7,959 bases of DNA from NCBI GenBank assembly GCA_023394255.1, contig JAEXAZ010000023.1, positions 1 through 7,959 on the forward strand, given 5' to 3'. The translations under genes and the position numbers were made by a program. This document shows, in pieces, positions 1 to 6,611 of the stretch. A model generated the notes under the pieces. It did not search any database and was not told the origin of the DNA. It saw only the letters and a program-made list of their open reading frames with translations. This DNA comes from Bacillota bacterium (GTDB lineage Bacteria; Bacillota; Clostridia; Oscillospirales; Ruminococcaceae). Numbering within the stretch: the first letter of the stretch is position 1; each line of letters begins with the position of its first letter.

Positions 1-101
1 GCAGGGAGTCAAGATGATATCGCCGATTGTCCGCTGCGAGGATAGTGTTCAGGAGGCGCAGGGAGTCAAGATGATATTGCCGATTGTCCGCTGCGAGGAT
101 A
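1..101 (+). repeat. 57-bp in-frame tandem repeat, two copies visible
   Basis: Bases 1-44 and 58-101 are identical except for one C/T difference (21 versus 78), giving a period of 57 bp. Because 57 is a multiple of three, the repeat stays in frame and encodes a 19-residue unit containing the conserved core VKMIxPIVRCED. The one substitution changes Ser to Leu. The first copy begins at or before the window edge, so more copies may lie to the left. After base 101 the sequence changes abruptly to an A-rich stretch. It could be a protein repeat, a variable-number tandem repeat, or DNA-level binding sites within a replication gene. Confidence 0.9.
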
Positions 102-1945
102 ATACAAAAAATACAAATACGCTAGGAGACTGCGAATCAGTATCACTGCAATCAGCAGATGAAAAACTGCTCTCCAACAAACCCTCGGCACCTTCAGCGA
201 TTAACATGCTGGTGCCTGCAAATATTTCGGAAGAGGAGCGGTTGGAAGGTTATCATGGCGAGATTACCGAAAATGCAGGCGGAATTGCTTACTGGAGCGA
301 TGATAAAAAATGCTATATTCGAGTCTGCAACTACATTCCTCGAGTGCGAAGGGTATTAGTTTGCAAATCCAAAATACATGGTGAACGGCAAAGAATTGAG
401 ATGGAAATTTATGTTGCACAGGGAGGGTGCGTAAATATTTCCGTTTGGAGCTGGGATCTTCCTTCACTGAATTCGATTCTCAAGAAGAGGTATGCGCAAG
501 TCTTTTTGAGCGGATCCAAAACAAAGGCAGAGATGGTTATCGATCAGTATGTAGCGCAGCAAATCAACAACTTTCGCCCCATTGTGATTTTTGAAGATGC
601 CGGCTGGCAAAAATGGCAGAATCAACACATTTATTTTCACGATGGCATCGAGTTAAATGGGACAGAGTGCCATTCTGGAAAAAGGATGATTCCGATTCAT
701 AATAATGCGCTGAGAGCGTTTGAAGATGCGTTGAGATTTTTAAAAATCTCTGATGATCTGGAAAAAATCCTTCTTCCGTTTCTGTTTGCGCACTTGGGCT
801 TGCTGTATACCCTATTTGAGGATGCAGGATATCCTCTTCGCTTTCTCCTTTTTGTAAATGGCACAACAGGCAGCCTTAAAACAGCTGTGTGTAAAGTTTT
901 ATTTCATTTATTCAACGGAGAAGGACCGTCCATACCGGCAACCTTTAAGGACACCGTAGCTTCGCTAGAGCTAAAAATGAGCAAAACATCTGATTCCATA
1001 TTACTGCTGGATGATTTCCATCCGGCCGGCTCAAAAGGGGAGGAAACAAATATGAAGAAGACACTCGAATCTTTAATCCGTTTTTTTGGAGATGGAATCG
1101 GTAAAGCAAGGGCAACTTCCAGTATGGATGTTGTTAAAGAAACGAAACCATGTGGACTCTGTGCTATCACTGGCGAAGATATTGGCGGCAGCATGTCCTC
1201 GCTGCTTCGATGTGTCCTTGTGAGTGTCGATTCAGGCACTTTTAAGGGCCCATTATTAGAACCATTTCAAGAAAACCCCAATGTTCTACCAACGCATTAT
1301 GCACACTTCGTCTCATATGTTGGTAGAGAATATGATCACATAGTGGCTTATATCCGTCAAAATTTTAATATGTATCGGACTTTATTTAATACAAAGTTGC
1401 AAGCCAGGCGTCTTTCTGATGCCGGAGCAAATTTGTGTCTGATGGCAGATATTATGACATCATATGCAGCTGCAATAGGCTATCAACAGGAAGTAATTCA
1501 AGCAGCTCATTGGCATCAGGCTATTATTGATGCACTAATAATAAGTGAAGCTTCCTCAAAAGATATGAATCCCGTGAATATGTATCTCTATGCAGTGCAA
1601 GCAATCACCATGACAAAAAGTGCATTAATTGCACCCAATGAATCTATTTATCGAAACAATATTGACCAGTATGTTGGCTTTGAGGATGGCGCATATTGGT
1701 GGCTTGACCCAGATCGTATCTATCGGCTGGTGGTAAAATATTGGCAGCAAAGCGGAAAGTACTTTTCGCTTTCGCAGCCTAAAATTCACGCCGCCCTGTA
1801 CAATTCAGGTTGTTTGGTAGTTCCACATCAAAACAAAGTCACAAAATATTTGTGTCGGACATCGTTTCCACCACGCCCATATTACCTAAAAGTGAACAGA
1901 GAGATGATGCTATCTTTACTGGAATTATCCGGGGAGGGAAGGTAG
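2..1945 (+). CDS. P-loop ATPase, DUF927/primase-helicase-like replication protein, 5' end probably outside window
   Basis: The frame is open from base 2, and the first ATG (14) lies inside the 57-bp repeat, so the real start is probably to the left; 643 residues are visible from that ATG. Numbered from base 14, residues 1-33 are repeat, about 75-210 resemble the region preceding the ATPase in DUF927-type proteins, and 283-290 form a variant Walker A (GTTGSLKT, with Leu where Gly normally precedes Lys). Residues 329-336 form Walker B (ILLLDDFH). A sensor-like CAITGED follows at about 383-389, with a possible arginine finger at Arg399. The tail from about 540 may be a winged-helix DNA-binding region. 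Such ATPases commonly sit upstream of xis-int in clostridial integrative elements and are thought to unwind or prime element DNA. The motor is clear from the motifs; the exact role is inferred. A different viral or plasmid helicase family remains possible. Confidence 0.7.
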   Translation, partial: QGVKMISPIVRCEDSVQEAQGVKMILPIVRCEDNTKNTNTLGDCESVSLQSADEKLLSNKPSAPSAINMLVPANISEEERLEGYHGEITENAGGIAYWSDDKKCYIRVCNYIPRVRRVLVCKSKIHGERQRIEMEIYVAQGGCVNISVWSWDLPSLNSILKKRYAQVFLSGSKTKAEMVIDQYVAQQINNFRPIVIFEDAGWQKWQNQHIYFHDGIELNGTECHSGKRMIPIHNNALRAFEDALRFLKISDDLEKILLPFLFAHLGLLYTLFEDAGYPLRFLLFVNGTTGSLKTAVCKVLFHLFNGEGPSIPATFKDTVASLELKMSKTSDSILLLDDFHPAGSKGEETNMKKTLESLIRFFGDGIGKARATSSMDVVKETKPCGLCAITGEDIGGSMSSLLRCVLVSVDSGTFKGPLLEPFQENPNVLPTHYAHFVSYVGREYDHIVAYIRQNFNMYRTLFNTKLQARRLSDAGANLCLMADIMTSYAAAIGYQQEVIQAAHWHQAIIDALIISEASSKDMNPVNMYLYAVQAITMTKSALIAPNESIYRNNIDQYVGFEDGAYWWLDPDRIYRLVVKYWQQSGKYFSLSQPKIHAALYNSGCLVVPHQNKVTKYLCRTSFPPRPYYLKVNREMMLSLLELSGEGR

Positions 1946-2010
1946 GCGTTTCAAGTGTAAAATAAAGTTATTTCAGGCATATATTATTAGCATAAGAGGA
2001 GGATGAGAAA

Positions 2011-2193
2011 ATGTTATTGCAAGAATTTCCGGATATTCTAACAGTTCAACAGATGCAGAAAGCACTGAATATTGGACGTTCATGGGCATATCGGTTACTG
2101 GACGAACGAAAAATTTCCAGTTTTCGTATTGGCCGAACGTACAAAATTCCAAAATCAGCTGTTATTGACTTCATAAGGGATCAGGCTTCATAA
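2011..2193 (+). CDS. Excisionase-family helix-turn-helix protein
   Basis: A 60-residue protein made almost entirely of one MerR/excisionase-type winged HTH. The segment from ILTVQQMQKAL through RSWAYRLLDE (about 9-32) supplies the two helices, and FRIGRTYKIPKSAVIDFI (about 38-55) supplies the beta-wing and closing helix. This is the standard signature of the small 'helix-turn-helix, excisionase family' proteins. The start is well fixed by the purine-rich ribosome site AGAGGAGGA at 1995-2003. It lies 65 bp after the ATPase gene and 81 bp before the integrase, the position of xis in Tn916-like elements. It probably binds the element ends and steers the integrase toward excision, and may also regulate transcription; this is inferred from family and position. 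Confidence 0.85.
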   Translation: MLLQEFPDILTVQQMQKALNIGRSWAYRLLDERKISSFRIGRTYKIPKSAVIDFIRDQAS

Positions 2194-2198
2194 TCTTT

Positions 2199-2253
2199 GC
2201 AACGGCCCGCCATTGTGCTACGATAGGCAGTGTAATGGCGGGCTTTCTGTTGC
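2199..2253 (+). terminator. Strong hairpin between xis and int (terminator or attenuator)
   Basis: A perfect 10-bp, mostly G+C stem (GCCCGCCATT at 2205-2214 with AATGGCGGGC at 2234-2243) encloses a 19-nt loop and is followed by TTTCTGTT, a weak T-tract. A further 5-bp outer arm (GCAAC 2199-2203 with GTTGC 2249-2253) can pair around it. It falls after the xis stop codon and before the int ribosome site AAGGAG (2260-2265). It would end or reduce transcription coming from xis, or shape the int leader. The hairpin is seen; the function is inferred. Confidence 0.65.
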
Positions 2254-2274
2254 ATTTGAAAGGAGAATTGAAAC

Positions 2275-3435
2275 ATGACAGGAAGTCTTCGTGTCAAAAA
2301 GGGACGTTATTATATGGTACTCAACTATAAGGATGAGCACAATCAATATCGTCAAAAGTCTATCCCCACAGGATTAGAGGAAAAAGGAAACAAGCGAAAA
2401 GCAGAACAGATCCTTCGTGATACGCTGAAAGAGTACGAGGATAAGCAGATCGTTTTTACAAAAGATATTCTATTCAGTGATTTTATAAACCAATGGATGG
2501 ACTTTATGCGCAATATGATCCGTTCTAACACTTATGTTACTTATCGATGCAACATTGATAAGCATATTGTGCCTTATTTTCGAAGGCTAGGCGTATCCGT
2601 GCAGAAGCTACAGCCTTTGCAGCTCCAACGGTTTTATTCTGAAAAGTTGGCAGAAGGGTTGTCTCCAAACACGATTGGGAAAATTCACACGCTTATCCAT
2701 AAATCACTGCAATATGCAATGGTTACATTGAATTTAATTGCGTATAACCCGGCTGAGCGAGTCGAACTTCCTAGAAAGCAAAAGTATATCGGGAAGTGTT
2801 TTGATACAAAGCAACTCCAAGAGCTATTTCTTGCTGTTAAAGGAGAGCCTATTGAGCCCGCCGTACTTTTAGCGGGCAGCTATGGATTAAGGCGTTCGGA
2901 GGTTCTAGGGCTTCGGTGGGATGCTGTCAATTTTTTAAAGAACACAATTACTATTAATCACACTGCGATTGAGGTACATAGTCAAGTAGAATACACAGAT
3001 CAGGTCAAAACGCAATCCAGTTATCGGACTTTGCCTTTGATGCAACACATTAAGACATATTTGTTAGACCTAAAGTTGCATCAAAATGAAATGCGTGTTT
3101 TATGTGCAAAGTCATATCACGAAAATAATTACATTTGTAAATGGGACGATGGAAGACCGTTAAAGCCCAATTACGTTTCTCAACGATTTCATAAGATTTT
3201 AATGCAATACGAATTCCCAATGATTCGATTTCATGATTTGCGTCATTCCTCAGCAAGCTTAATGCTGGAACTGGGATTCTCGCTGAAAGATATCCAAGAA
3301 TGGCTGGGACACGCTGATATTGGTACCACCAGCAATATTTATGCACACATGCAATATCGGCAGAAAGAGCATATTGCAGATAAGCTGATGAGCGAGTTGG
3401 ATCGATTCGGGAACTTTTCGGGAACTCATGATTAA
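2275..3435 (+). CDS. int: Tyrosine recombinase / site-specific integrase
   Basis: A full-length 386-residue phage/ICE-type integrase. Residues 1-55 (SLRVKKGRYYMVLNYKDE...) are the arm-binding N-terminal domain, about 65-165 the SAM-like core-binding domain, and about 175-375 the catalytic domain. All catalytic residues are present: Arg206 in GLRRSEVLGL, Lys245 in VKTQSSYRTL, His320 and Arg323 in RFHDLRH, His346 in WLGHADI, and nucleophile Tyr356 in NIYAHM. It therefore looks active. The ATG at 2275 has AAGGAG at 2260-2265. Length and layout match Tn916-type integrases (about 400 aa). Together with the excisionase-like gene upstream it should integrate and excise the element. The gene runs toward the tRNA-Leu 3' end, which is the likely target. 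I see no + strand terminator after it. Confidence 0.95.
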   Translation: MTGSLRVKKGRYYMVLNYKDEHNQYRQKSIPTGLEEKGNKRKAEQILRDTLKEYEDKQIVFTKDILFSDFINQWMDFMRNMIRSNTYVTYRCNIDKHIVPYFRRLGVSVQKLQPLQLQRFYSEKLAEGLSPNTIGKIHTLIHKSLQYAMVTLNLIAYNPAERVELPRKQKYIGKCFDTKQLQELFLAVKGEPIEPAVLLAGSYGLRRSEVLGLRWDAVNFLKNTITINHTAIEVHSQVEYTDQVKTQSSYRTLPLMQHIKTYLLDLKLHQNEMRVLCAKSYHENNYICKWDDGRPLKPNYVSQRFHKILMQYEFPMIRFHDLRHSSASLMLELGFSLKDIQEWLGHADIGTTSNIYAHMQYRQKEHIADKLMSELDRFGNFSGTHD

Positions 3436-3471
3436 ACAGCATTAGGATAGAGATTTAAATGGGTGCAAGGC

Positions 3472-3520
3472 AAAAAAATAAATCCCACAAACCAGCTTGT
3501 GAAGCCAATCTGTGGGATTT
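3472..3520 (-). terminator. Rho-independent terminator of tRNA-Leu
   Basis: Read on the minus strand, a perfect 10-bp stem (3520-3511 with 3489-3480) carries a 21-nt loop that can fold further (GCTT/AAGC around 3494-3504). It is followed by TATTTTTTT (3480-3472). It starts 7 nt after the encoded CCA of the tRNA. On the + strand the hairpin is followed by CTATC, so it is not an obvious terminator for the integrase gene. It lies between int and the tRNA, so it could be original host sequence or brought in by the element. Confidence 0.85.
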
Positions 3521-3526
3521 CTATCA

Positions 3527-3552
3527 TGGTGCGGGTAACAGGACTTGAACCT
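3527..3552. other. Probable attachment site (att) at the tRNA-Leu 3' end
   Basis: Tyrosine integrases of this kind often recombine within the T arm to 3' end of a tRNA, leaving the tRNA rebuilt on the int-proximal side. The int gene ends 91 bp away and points at this tRNA end. I found no second copy of these bases in the window, as expected if the other junction lies left of base 1. The exact core is not determinable here, and it could instead lie between 3436 and 3527. Confidence 0.4.
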
Positions 3553-3613
3553 GCACAGCCTTGCGACCATTAGAACCTGAATCTAACGCGTCTGCCAATT
3601 CCGCCATACCCGC
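3527..3613 (-). tRNA. tRNA-Leu (anticodon CAG)
   Basis: The 87-nt gene folds as a class II tRNA. The acceptor stem GCGGGTA/TACCCGC (3613-3607 with 3537-3531) pairs perfectly, followed by discriminator A (3530) and encoded CCA (3529-3527). The anticodon arm is TTAGA-TTCAGGT-TCTAA, giving anticodon CAG, which reads CUG leucine codons. A long variable arm, typical of Leu, follows, then the T arm GCAGG-TTCAAGT-CCTGT. All parts are intact, so integration next to it has not broken it. It has its own promoter and terminator. Confidence 0.97.
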
Positions 3614-3646
3614 ATATAGGCACGTCCTTAACGACCGTGCTTGATT

Positions 3647-3675
3647 ATTATATCATCGGGCAGGACAGTTGTCAA
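3647..3675 (-). promoter_or_regulatory. Full-consensus sigma-A promoter of tRNA-Leu
   Basis: On the minus strand, -35 TTGACA (3675-3670), a 17-nt spacer and -10 TATAAT (3652-3647) match the consensus at every position, with an extra TG at the extended -10. The expected transcript start is near 3640, giving a leader of about 27 nt before the tRNA. That leader contains an inverted repeat (GCAC...GTGC with GTC...GAC) at about 3618-3638. The -35 box begins only 18 nt after the stop codon of the upstream mutase-like gene. Confidence 0.92.
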
Positions 3676-3693
3676 TAATAAGATTACAATTTT

Positions 3694-4920
3694 TTATGCT
3701 TCGGGATCAATGCCATGCAGCAGGTTTTGCATCATCAGATGGCCCTCCGGCACATAGATGCCGGTTGCGGCAGCAAGCCTTTCCGTATAACGATCCGTCG
3801 GACTGCCGCCTTCGCGGTTGCTGCGGTAAAGGACAAACGGGACCGGTTCGGCGGTATGCGTACGGATAGCAAGCGGGGTGGGGTGGTCGGGCATCAGCAG
3901 GATGGAGAACGGCTCCCCGGATTTCCGCAGGGCGGGCAGAATCCGCCCAAGAATATCGCGATCAATCAGCTCGATGGATTTCACTTTATTCTCGACCTCA
4001 TGCCGGTGCCCGCATTCGTCGGGCGCCTCCACATGGATATATACAAAATCGCATCCGCCGCGCAGCAATTCCAGAGCGGCATCCGCCTTGCCGGCGAAAT
4101 TGGTGTCGACATTTCCGGTGGCACCTTCCACATCTACGCTTTTCAGACCGGCACAGATCGCAATGCCTTTAATCAGGTCGACTGCGGAAATCACACCGCC
4201 CTTTACGCCGTATTTCTCGGCAAACGGTGTTAATGCCGGCTTGGTGCCTTCTCCCCAAAACCAGCAGGAGGTAGCCGGACGTTTTCCTTTCGCAATGCGT
4301 GCCAGATTAACCGGATGGTTTTTCAAGAGCTCACGGGAGCGTTTCATCAGATCCAGCAGCAGGCTGCCGTAGTGCCCCGAAGGCAAGTGTTCCCGGACAG
4401 GTTTCAGGGAAATATCATGGGGAGGAGTGCAGACACTTCCGGTTTGGGCGTGGTGCAGCACAAGACAGTGCCGGTAACTGATCCCCGGATATAATTTGAG
4501 CGTCTCGGACTCAAATTCGCGGTTGAGAAACTGAACCAGCTCGGTAGATTCCTCTGTCGAAATTTCGTCAGAGGAATAGTCCAGCATAGTCGCGTCTTCG
4601 AAAGAGTCTTCATCCGACAGCGTGACAAGGTTGCAGCGGAAAGTAACATCATCCGCTTCCAGGGGAATGCCGATGCTGACAGCTTCCAGAGGGGACCGGC
4701 CGCTGTAATAGATTTTGGGGTCGTATCCCATAACCGACAGGTTGGCGGTGTCCGACCCCGGAGGCATCCCTTCCGGCACAGTCTTTACCAGGCCAACGAT
4801 GCCGTGTCGGGCAAGTTCATCCATATTGGGCTTCTCGGCGGCTTCCAGCGGGGTCCGGTTTCCCAGTTCGGGTACCGGATAATCCGCCATGCCGTCGCCG
4901 AGCATAACTAGATACTTCAA
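3694..4920 (-). CDS. ApgM-type phosphoglycerate mutase family protein, probable alternative homoserine kinase
   Basis: A 408-residue alkaline-phosphatase-superfamily protein of the cofactor-independent phosphoglycerate mutase (ApgM, archaeal-type) family. Metal and catalytic landmarks are visible: Asp9 in LGDGMADYP, the likely phospho-serine Ser56 in PPGSDTANLSVMGYDP, Asp301/His305/His307 in APDECGHRH, Asp345/His346 in MPDHPTP, and His355 in RTHTAEP. A known subgroup (TIGR02535, 'proposed homoserine kinase') sits beside threonine synthase in genomes lacking ThrB. Here thrC ends 35 bp upstream on the same strand, so phosphorylation of homoserine is the more likely job than glycolysis. This rests on context, and mutase activity cannot be excluded. 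The start is TTG (4920): an in-frame TGA lies 9 nt upstream, and the family N-terminus MKYxVxLGDGMADYP begins exactly there. Confidence 0.85.
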   Translation of the reverse strand: MKYLVMLGDGMADYPVPELGNRTPLEAAEKPNMDELARHGIVGLVKTVPEGMPPGSDTANLSVMGYDPKIYYSGRSPLEAVSIGIPLEADDVTFRCNLVTLSDEDSFEDATMLDYSSDEISTEESTELVQFLNREFESETLKLYPGISYRHCLVLHHAQTGSVCTPPHDISLKPVREHLPSGHYGSLLLDLMKRSRELLKNHPVNLARIAKGKRPATSCWFWGEGTKPALTPFAEKYGVKGGVISAVDLIKGIAICAGLKSVDVEGATGNVDTNFAGKADAALELLRGGCDFVYIHVEAPDECGHRHEVENKVKSIELIDRDILGRILPALRKSGEPFSILLMPDHPTPLAIRTHTAEPVPFVLYRSNREGGSPTDRYTERLAAATGIYVPEGHLMMQNLLHGIDPEA

Positions 4921-4934
4921 GACGGTTCACCAAT

Positions 4935-4943
4935 CCTTCCTTT
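4935..4943 (-). promoter_or_regulatory. Ribosome binding site for the TTG-started mutase-like gene
   Basis: AAAGGAAGG on the minus strand is the best Shine-Dalgarno match upstream of the TTG at 4920, but it sits 14 nt away, longer than usual. A rare start codon and long spacing suggest weak initiation relative to thrC, or dependence on ribosomes finishing thrC 35 bp upstream. Confidence 0.5.
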
Positions 4944-4955
4944 TTGTCTGTGCGG

Positions 4956-6446
4956 CTATTTTGTCAGCCACTGCACAACCGCATTTTTCATCTCTGCGGA
5001 TTCCACAACGTCGGTGAACCGCTCTGTTTTTTCTTTCAATTCCGCGAGGGCTTTCGGCGCGGTCAGGCCCGACGCGGTGGATAGTTCCTCCAGCAGGGCG
5101 AAATCATCCCCCCGCGGCTGTACGCCGATGGCAGGCAGCACACTGCCCGCAAATTTAAACGGGCTGGCGGTGGAGGCAATAACAGTCGGAGCCTGATCGC
5201 CTGTTTTTTCAGTATAGTCTTGATAAACCTTGACGGCAACCGCTGTATGCGTATCGCACAGGTATCCTGTTTTACGGAACAGCTCACCGATGGTTTGGCT
5301 GGTCTGCTCATCGTCGGCGAAGCCCGCCGCAAATTCCGACTGCAAGGAATCCAGAACCTCTTTTTCCACCGTATAGACGCCTTTTGTGGAAAGTTCCGCC
5401 ATATAAGCGCGCAGCTTCCCGGCATTCCGCCCGCAGAGCAGATAGAGCAGACGTTCCAGATTGGAGGAGATCAGAATGTCCATCGACGGGGAAGCGGTGA
5501 GGAAGAAATCACGGTTCCGGTCATAGGTCCCGGTGGTGATGAAATCGGTCAGGACATTGTTTTTGTTGGATGCGCAGATCAGCTTTTTGACCGGCAGACC
5601 GCAATGTTTGGCAAAGTAGGCCGCCAATATATTACCGAAGTTGCCGGTGGGAACAACGATGTTGATGGGGTCGCCGAGATTGATTTTCCCCTGGTTCAGC
5701 AGCTCGCAGTACGCGGAAAAATAGTAGGCGATCTGCGGCGCGAGACGCCCCCAGTTGATCGAATTGGCGGAGGAAAGCAAAAAGCCTTTTCCCGCAAGTT
5801 CCTCGGCAAATTCCTTGTCGGTAAAGATGCGTTTTACACCGTTTTGCGCGTCGTCAAAATTGCCCTTCGCGGCGAACACCATGACGTTTTCGCCGCTTTG
5901 TGTCGTCATCTGGCGGCGCTGGATACTGCTGGTGCCGCCGTCCGGATAGAATACGCAGATTTTTGTGCCCGGCACATCCGCGAAGCCTTCCAGCGCGGCC
6001 TTTCCCGTATCGCCGGAGGTCGCGACCAGAATGACGACCGTCTTCTGCTCGCCGGTTTTTTTCAGGGAGGCCGTCAGCAGATAGGGCAGCAACTGGAGCG
6101 CGAAATCCTTAAACGCGCAGGTTGGCCCGTGGAACAGCTCCAGCACACTGGCCTGCCCGTCGAGCGGACGCAGGGGAGCAACTGCCGTCGGCGGGAATTT
6201 CTCAGGCGCATAGGCGCGGGAAATGCTGTCATGCAGTTCTTCCTTTGTAAAATCGCAGAGAAAACGCGACAGCACTTCGGTCGCGCGGCCAATATAATCG
6301 GCTTTGGAGAGCGCACTGATCTCCTCCAATGTAAAAGAGGGCAGCGATTCGGGGATAAAAAGGCCCCCGTCGGGAGCAAGGCCGGCAACAATTGCCTGCG
6401 CCGCGCTGACAGAATAACTGCTGTTACGGGTGCTGATATAATTCAT
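4956..6446 (-). CDS. thrC: Threonine synthase
   Basis: A 496-residue PLP enzyme that converts O-phosphohomoserine to threonine and phosphate, the last step of threonine synthesis, in the cytoplasm. The N-terminus (MNYISTRNSSYSVSAAQAIVAGLAPDGGLF begins here, shown in part) is the typical ThrC N-terminal domain. The PLP lysine is Lys113 in CAFKDFALQ. The motifs ATSGDTGKAAL (142-152), SSANSINWGR (225-234) and the phosphate-binding PTGNFGN (266-272) are all present. Length fits the longer bacterial/fungal class. The frame opens further upstream to a TTG at 6476, but the ATG at 6446 has AAGGAG 10 nt before it and matches the family start. It is the first gene of a two-gene unit with the mutase-like gene, which would supply its substrate. 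Confidence 0.96.
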   Translation of the reverse strand: MNYISTRNSSYSVSAAQAIVAGLAPDGGLFIPESLPSFTLEEISALSKADYIGRATEVLSRFLCDFTKEELHDSISRAYAPEKFPPTAVAPLRPLDGQASVLELFHGPTCAFKDFALQLLPYLLTASLKKTGEQKTVVILVATSGDTGKAALEGFADVPGTKICVFYPDGGTSSIQRRQMTTQSGENVMVFAAKGNFDDAQNGVKRIFTDKEFAEELAGKGFLLSSANSINWGRLAPQIAYYFSAYCELLNQGKINLGDPINIVVPTGNFGNILAAYFAKHCGLPVKKLICASNKNNVLTDFITTGTYDRNRDFFLTASPSMDILISSNLERLLYLLCGRNAGKLRAYMAELSTKGVYTVEKEVLDSLQSEFAAGFADDEQTSQTIGELFRKTGYLCDTHTAVAVKVYQDYTEKTGDQAPTVIASTASPFKFAGSVLPAIGVQPRGDDFALLEELSTASGLTAPKALAELKEKTERFTDVVESAEMKNAVVQWLTK

Positions 6447-6503
6447 GTGTAAAATTCTCCTTCGAATTGTGCGCAATAGACGTACAGTTGTGTTTCATAA
6501 TAC

Positions 6504-6532
6504 ATCATATCATATTTACCCGGTTTAGACAA
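6504..6532 (-). promoter_or_regulatory. Promoter of the thrC operon
   Basis: On the minus strand, TTGTCT (6532-6527), a 17-nt spacer and TATGAT (6509-6504) with a TG extension form a good sigma-A promoter. A second overlapping TATGAT (6514-6509) sits 5 bp upstream. The transcript would start near 6497, giving a leader of about 50 nt to the ATG at 6446, too short for a T-box or riboswitch. A short inverted repeat (CCGGT/ACCGG, 6540-6536 with 6524-6520) brackets the -35 box and could be an operator, though it is weak. Confidence 0.75.
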
Positions 6533-6611
6533 GAGACCGGACCAATTTGCCAAAAGAAAACGGGGAAATTTGATGAATTGACCAAATCGTCAAGGAGGAA
6601 CATTGGCAGCG

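Larger units (their letters stand above)
1..3530 (+). mobile_element. Right end of a tRNA-Leu-associated integrative element (partial)
   Basis: Three + strand genes (a P-loop replication-type ATPase, an excisionase-like HTH protein and a tyrosine integrase) form the usual end module of an ICE, IME or prophage. They stop just short of the 3' end of a tRNA-Leu gene, a common integration target. The stretch is AT-richer than the metabolic genes to its right and its genes run in the opposite direction. No conjugation, capsid or cargo genes are visible, so the class of element cannot be decided here. The left end lies outside the window, and the right boundary at about 3530 is inferred from the tRNA position rather than seen as a repeat. 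Confidence 0.8.

Noticed and set aside
1..101. Possible CRISPR array
   Set aside because: Only two units, a 44-bp repeat with a 13-bp gap, in frame within a coding sequence and no cas genes. It is a coding tandem repeat.
3050..3442. 130-residue minus strand frame
   Set aside because: Antisense to the catalytic domain of the integrase, with no domain of its own.
3715..4372. Two overlapping + strand frames (172 and 164 residues)
   Set aside because: Both are antisense to the mutase-like gene and lack recognisable domains.
5220..6452. 410-residue open frame on the + strand
   Set aside because: It lies fully opposite thrC, whose protein is clearly conserved. The long antisense frame reflects the GC-rich codon pattern, and its translation has no recognisable domain.
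6447..6611. T-box or riboswitch upstream of thrC
   Set aside because: The promoter at 6504-6532 leaves a leader of only about 50 nt, with no T-box sequence or specifier structure. Nothing else beyond the promoter and a weak inverted repeat is seen in this gap.
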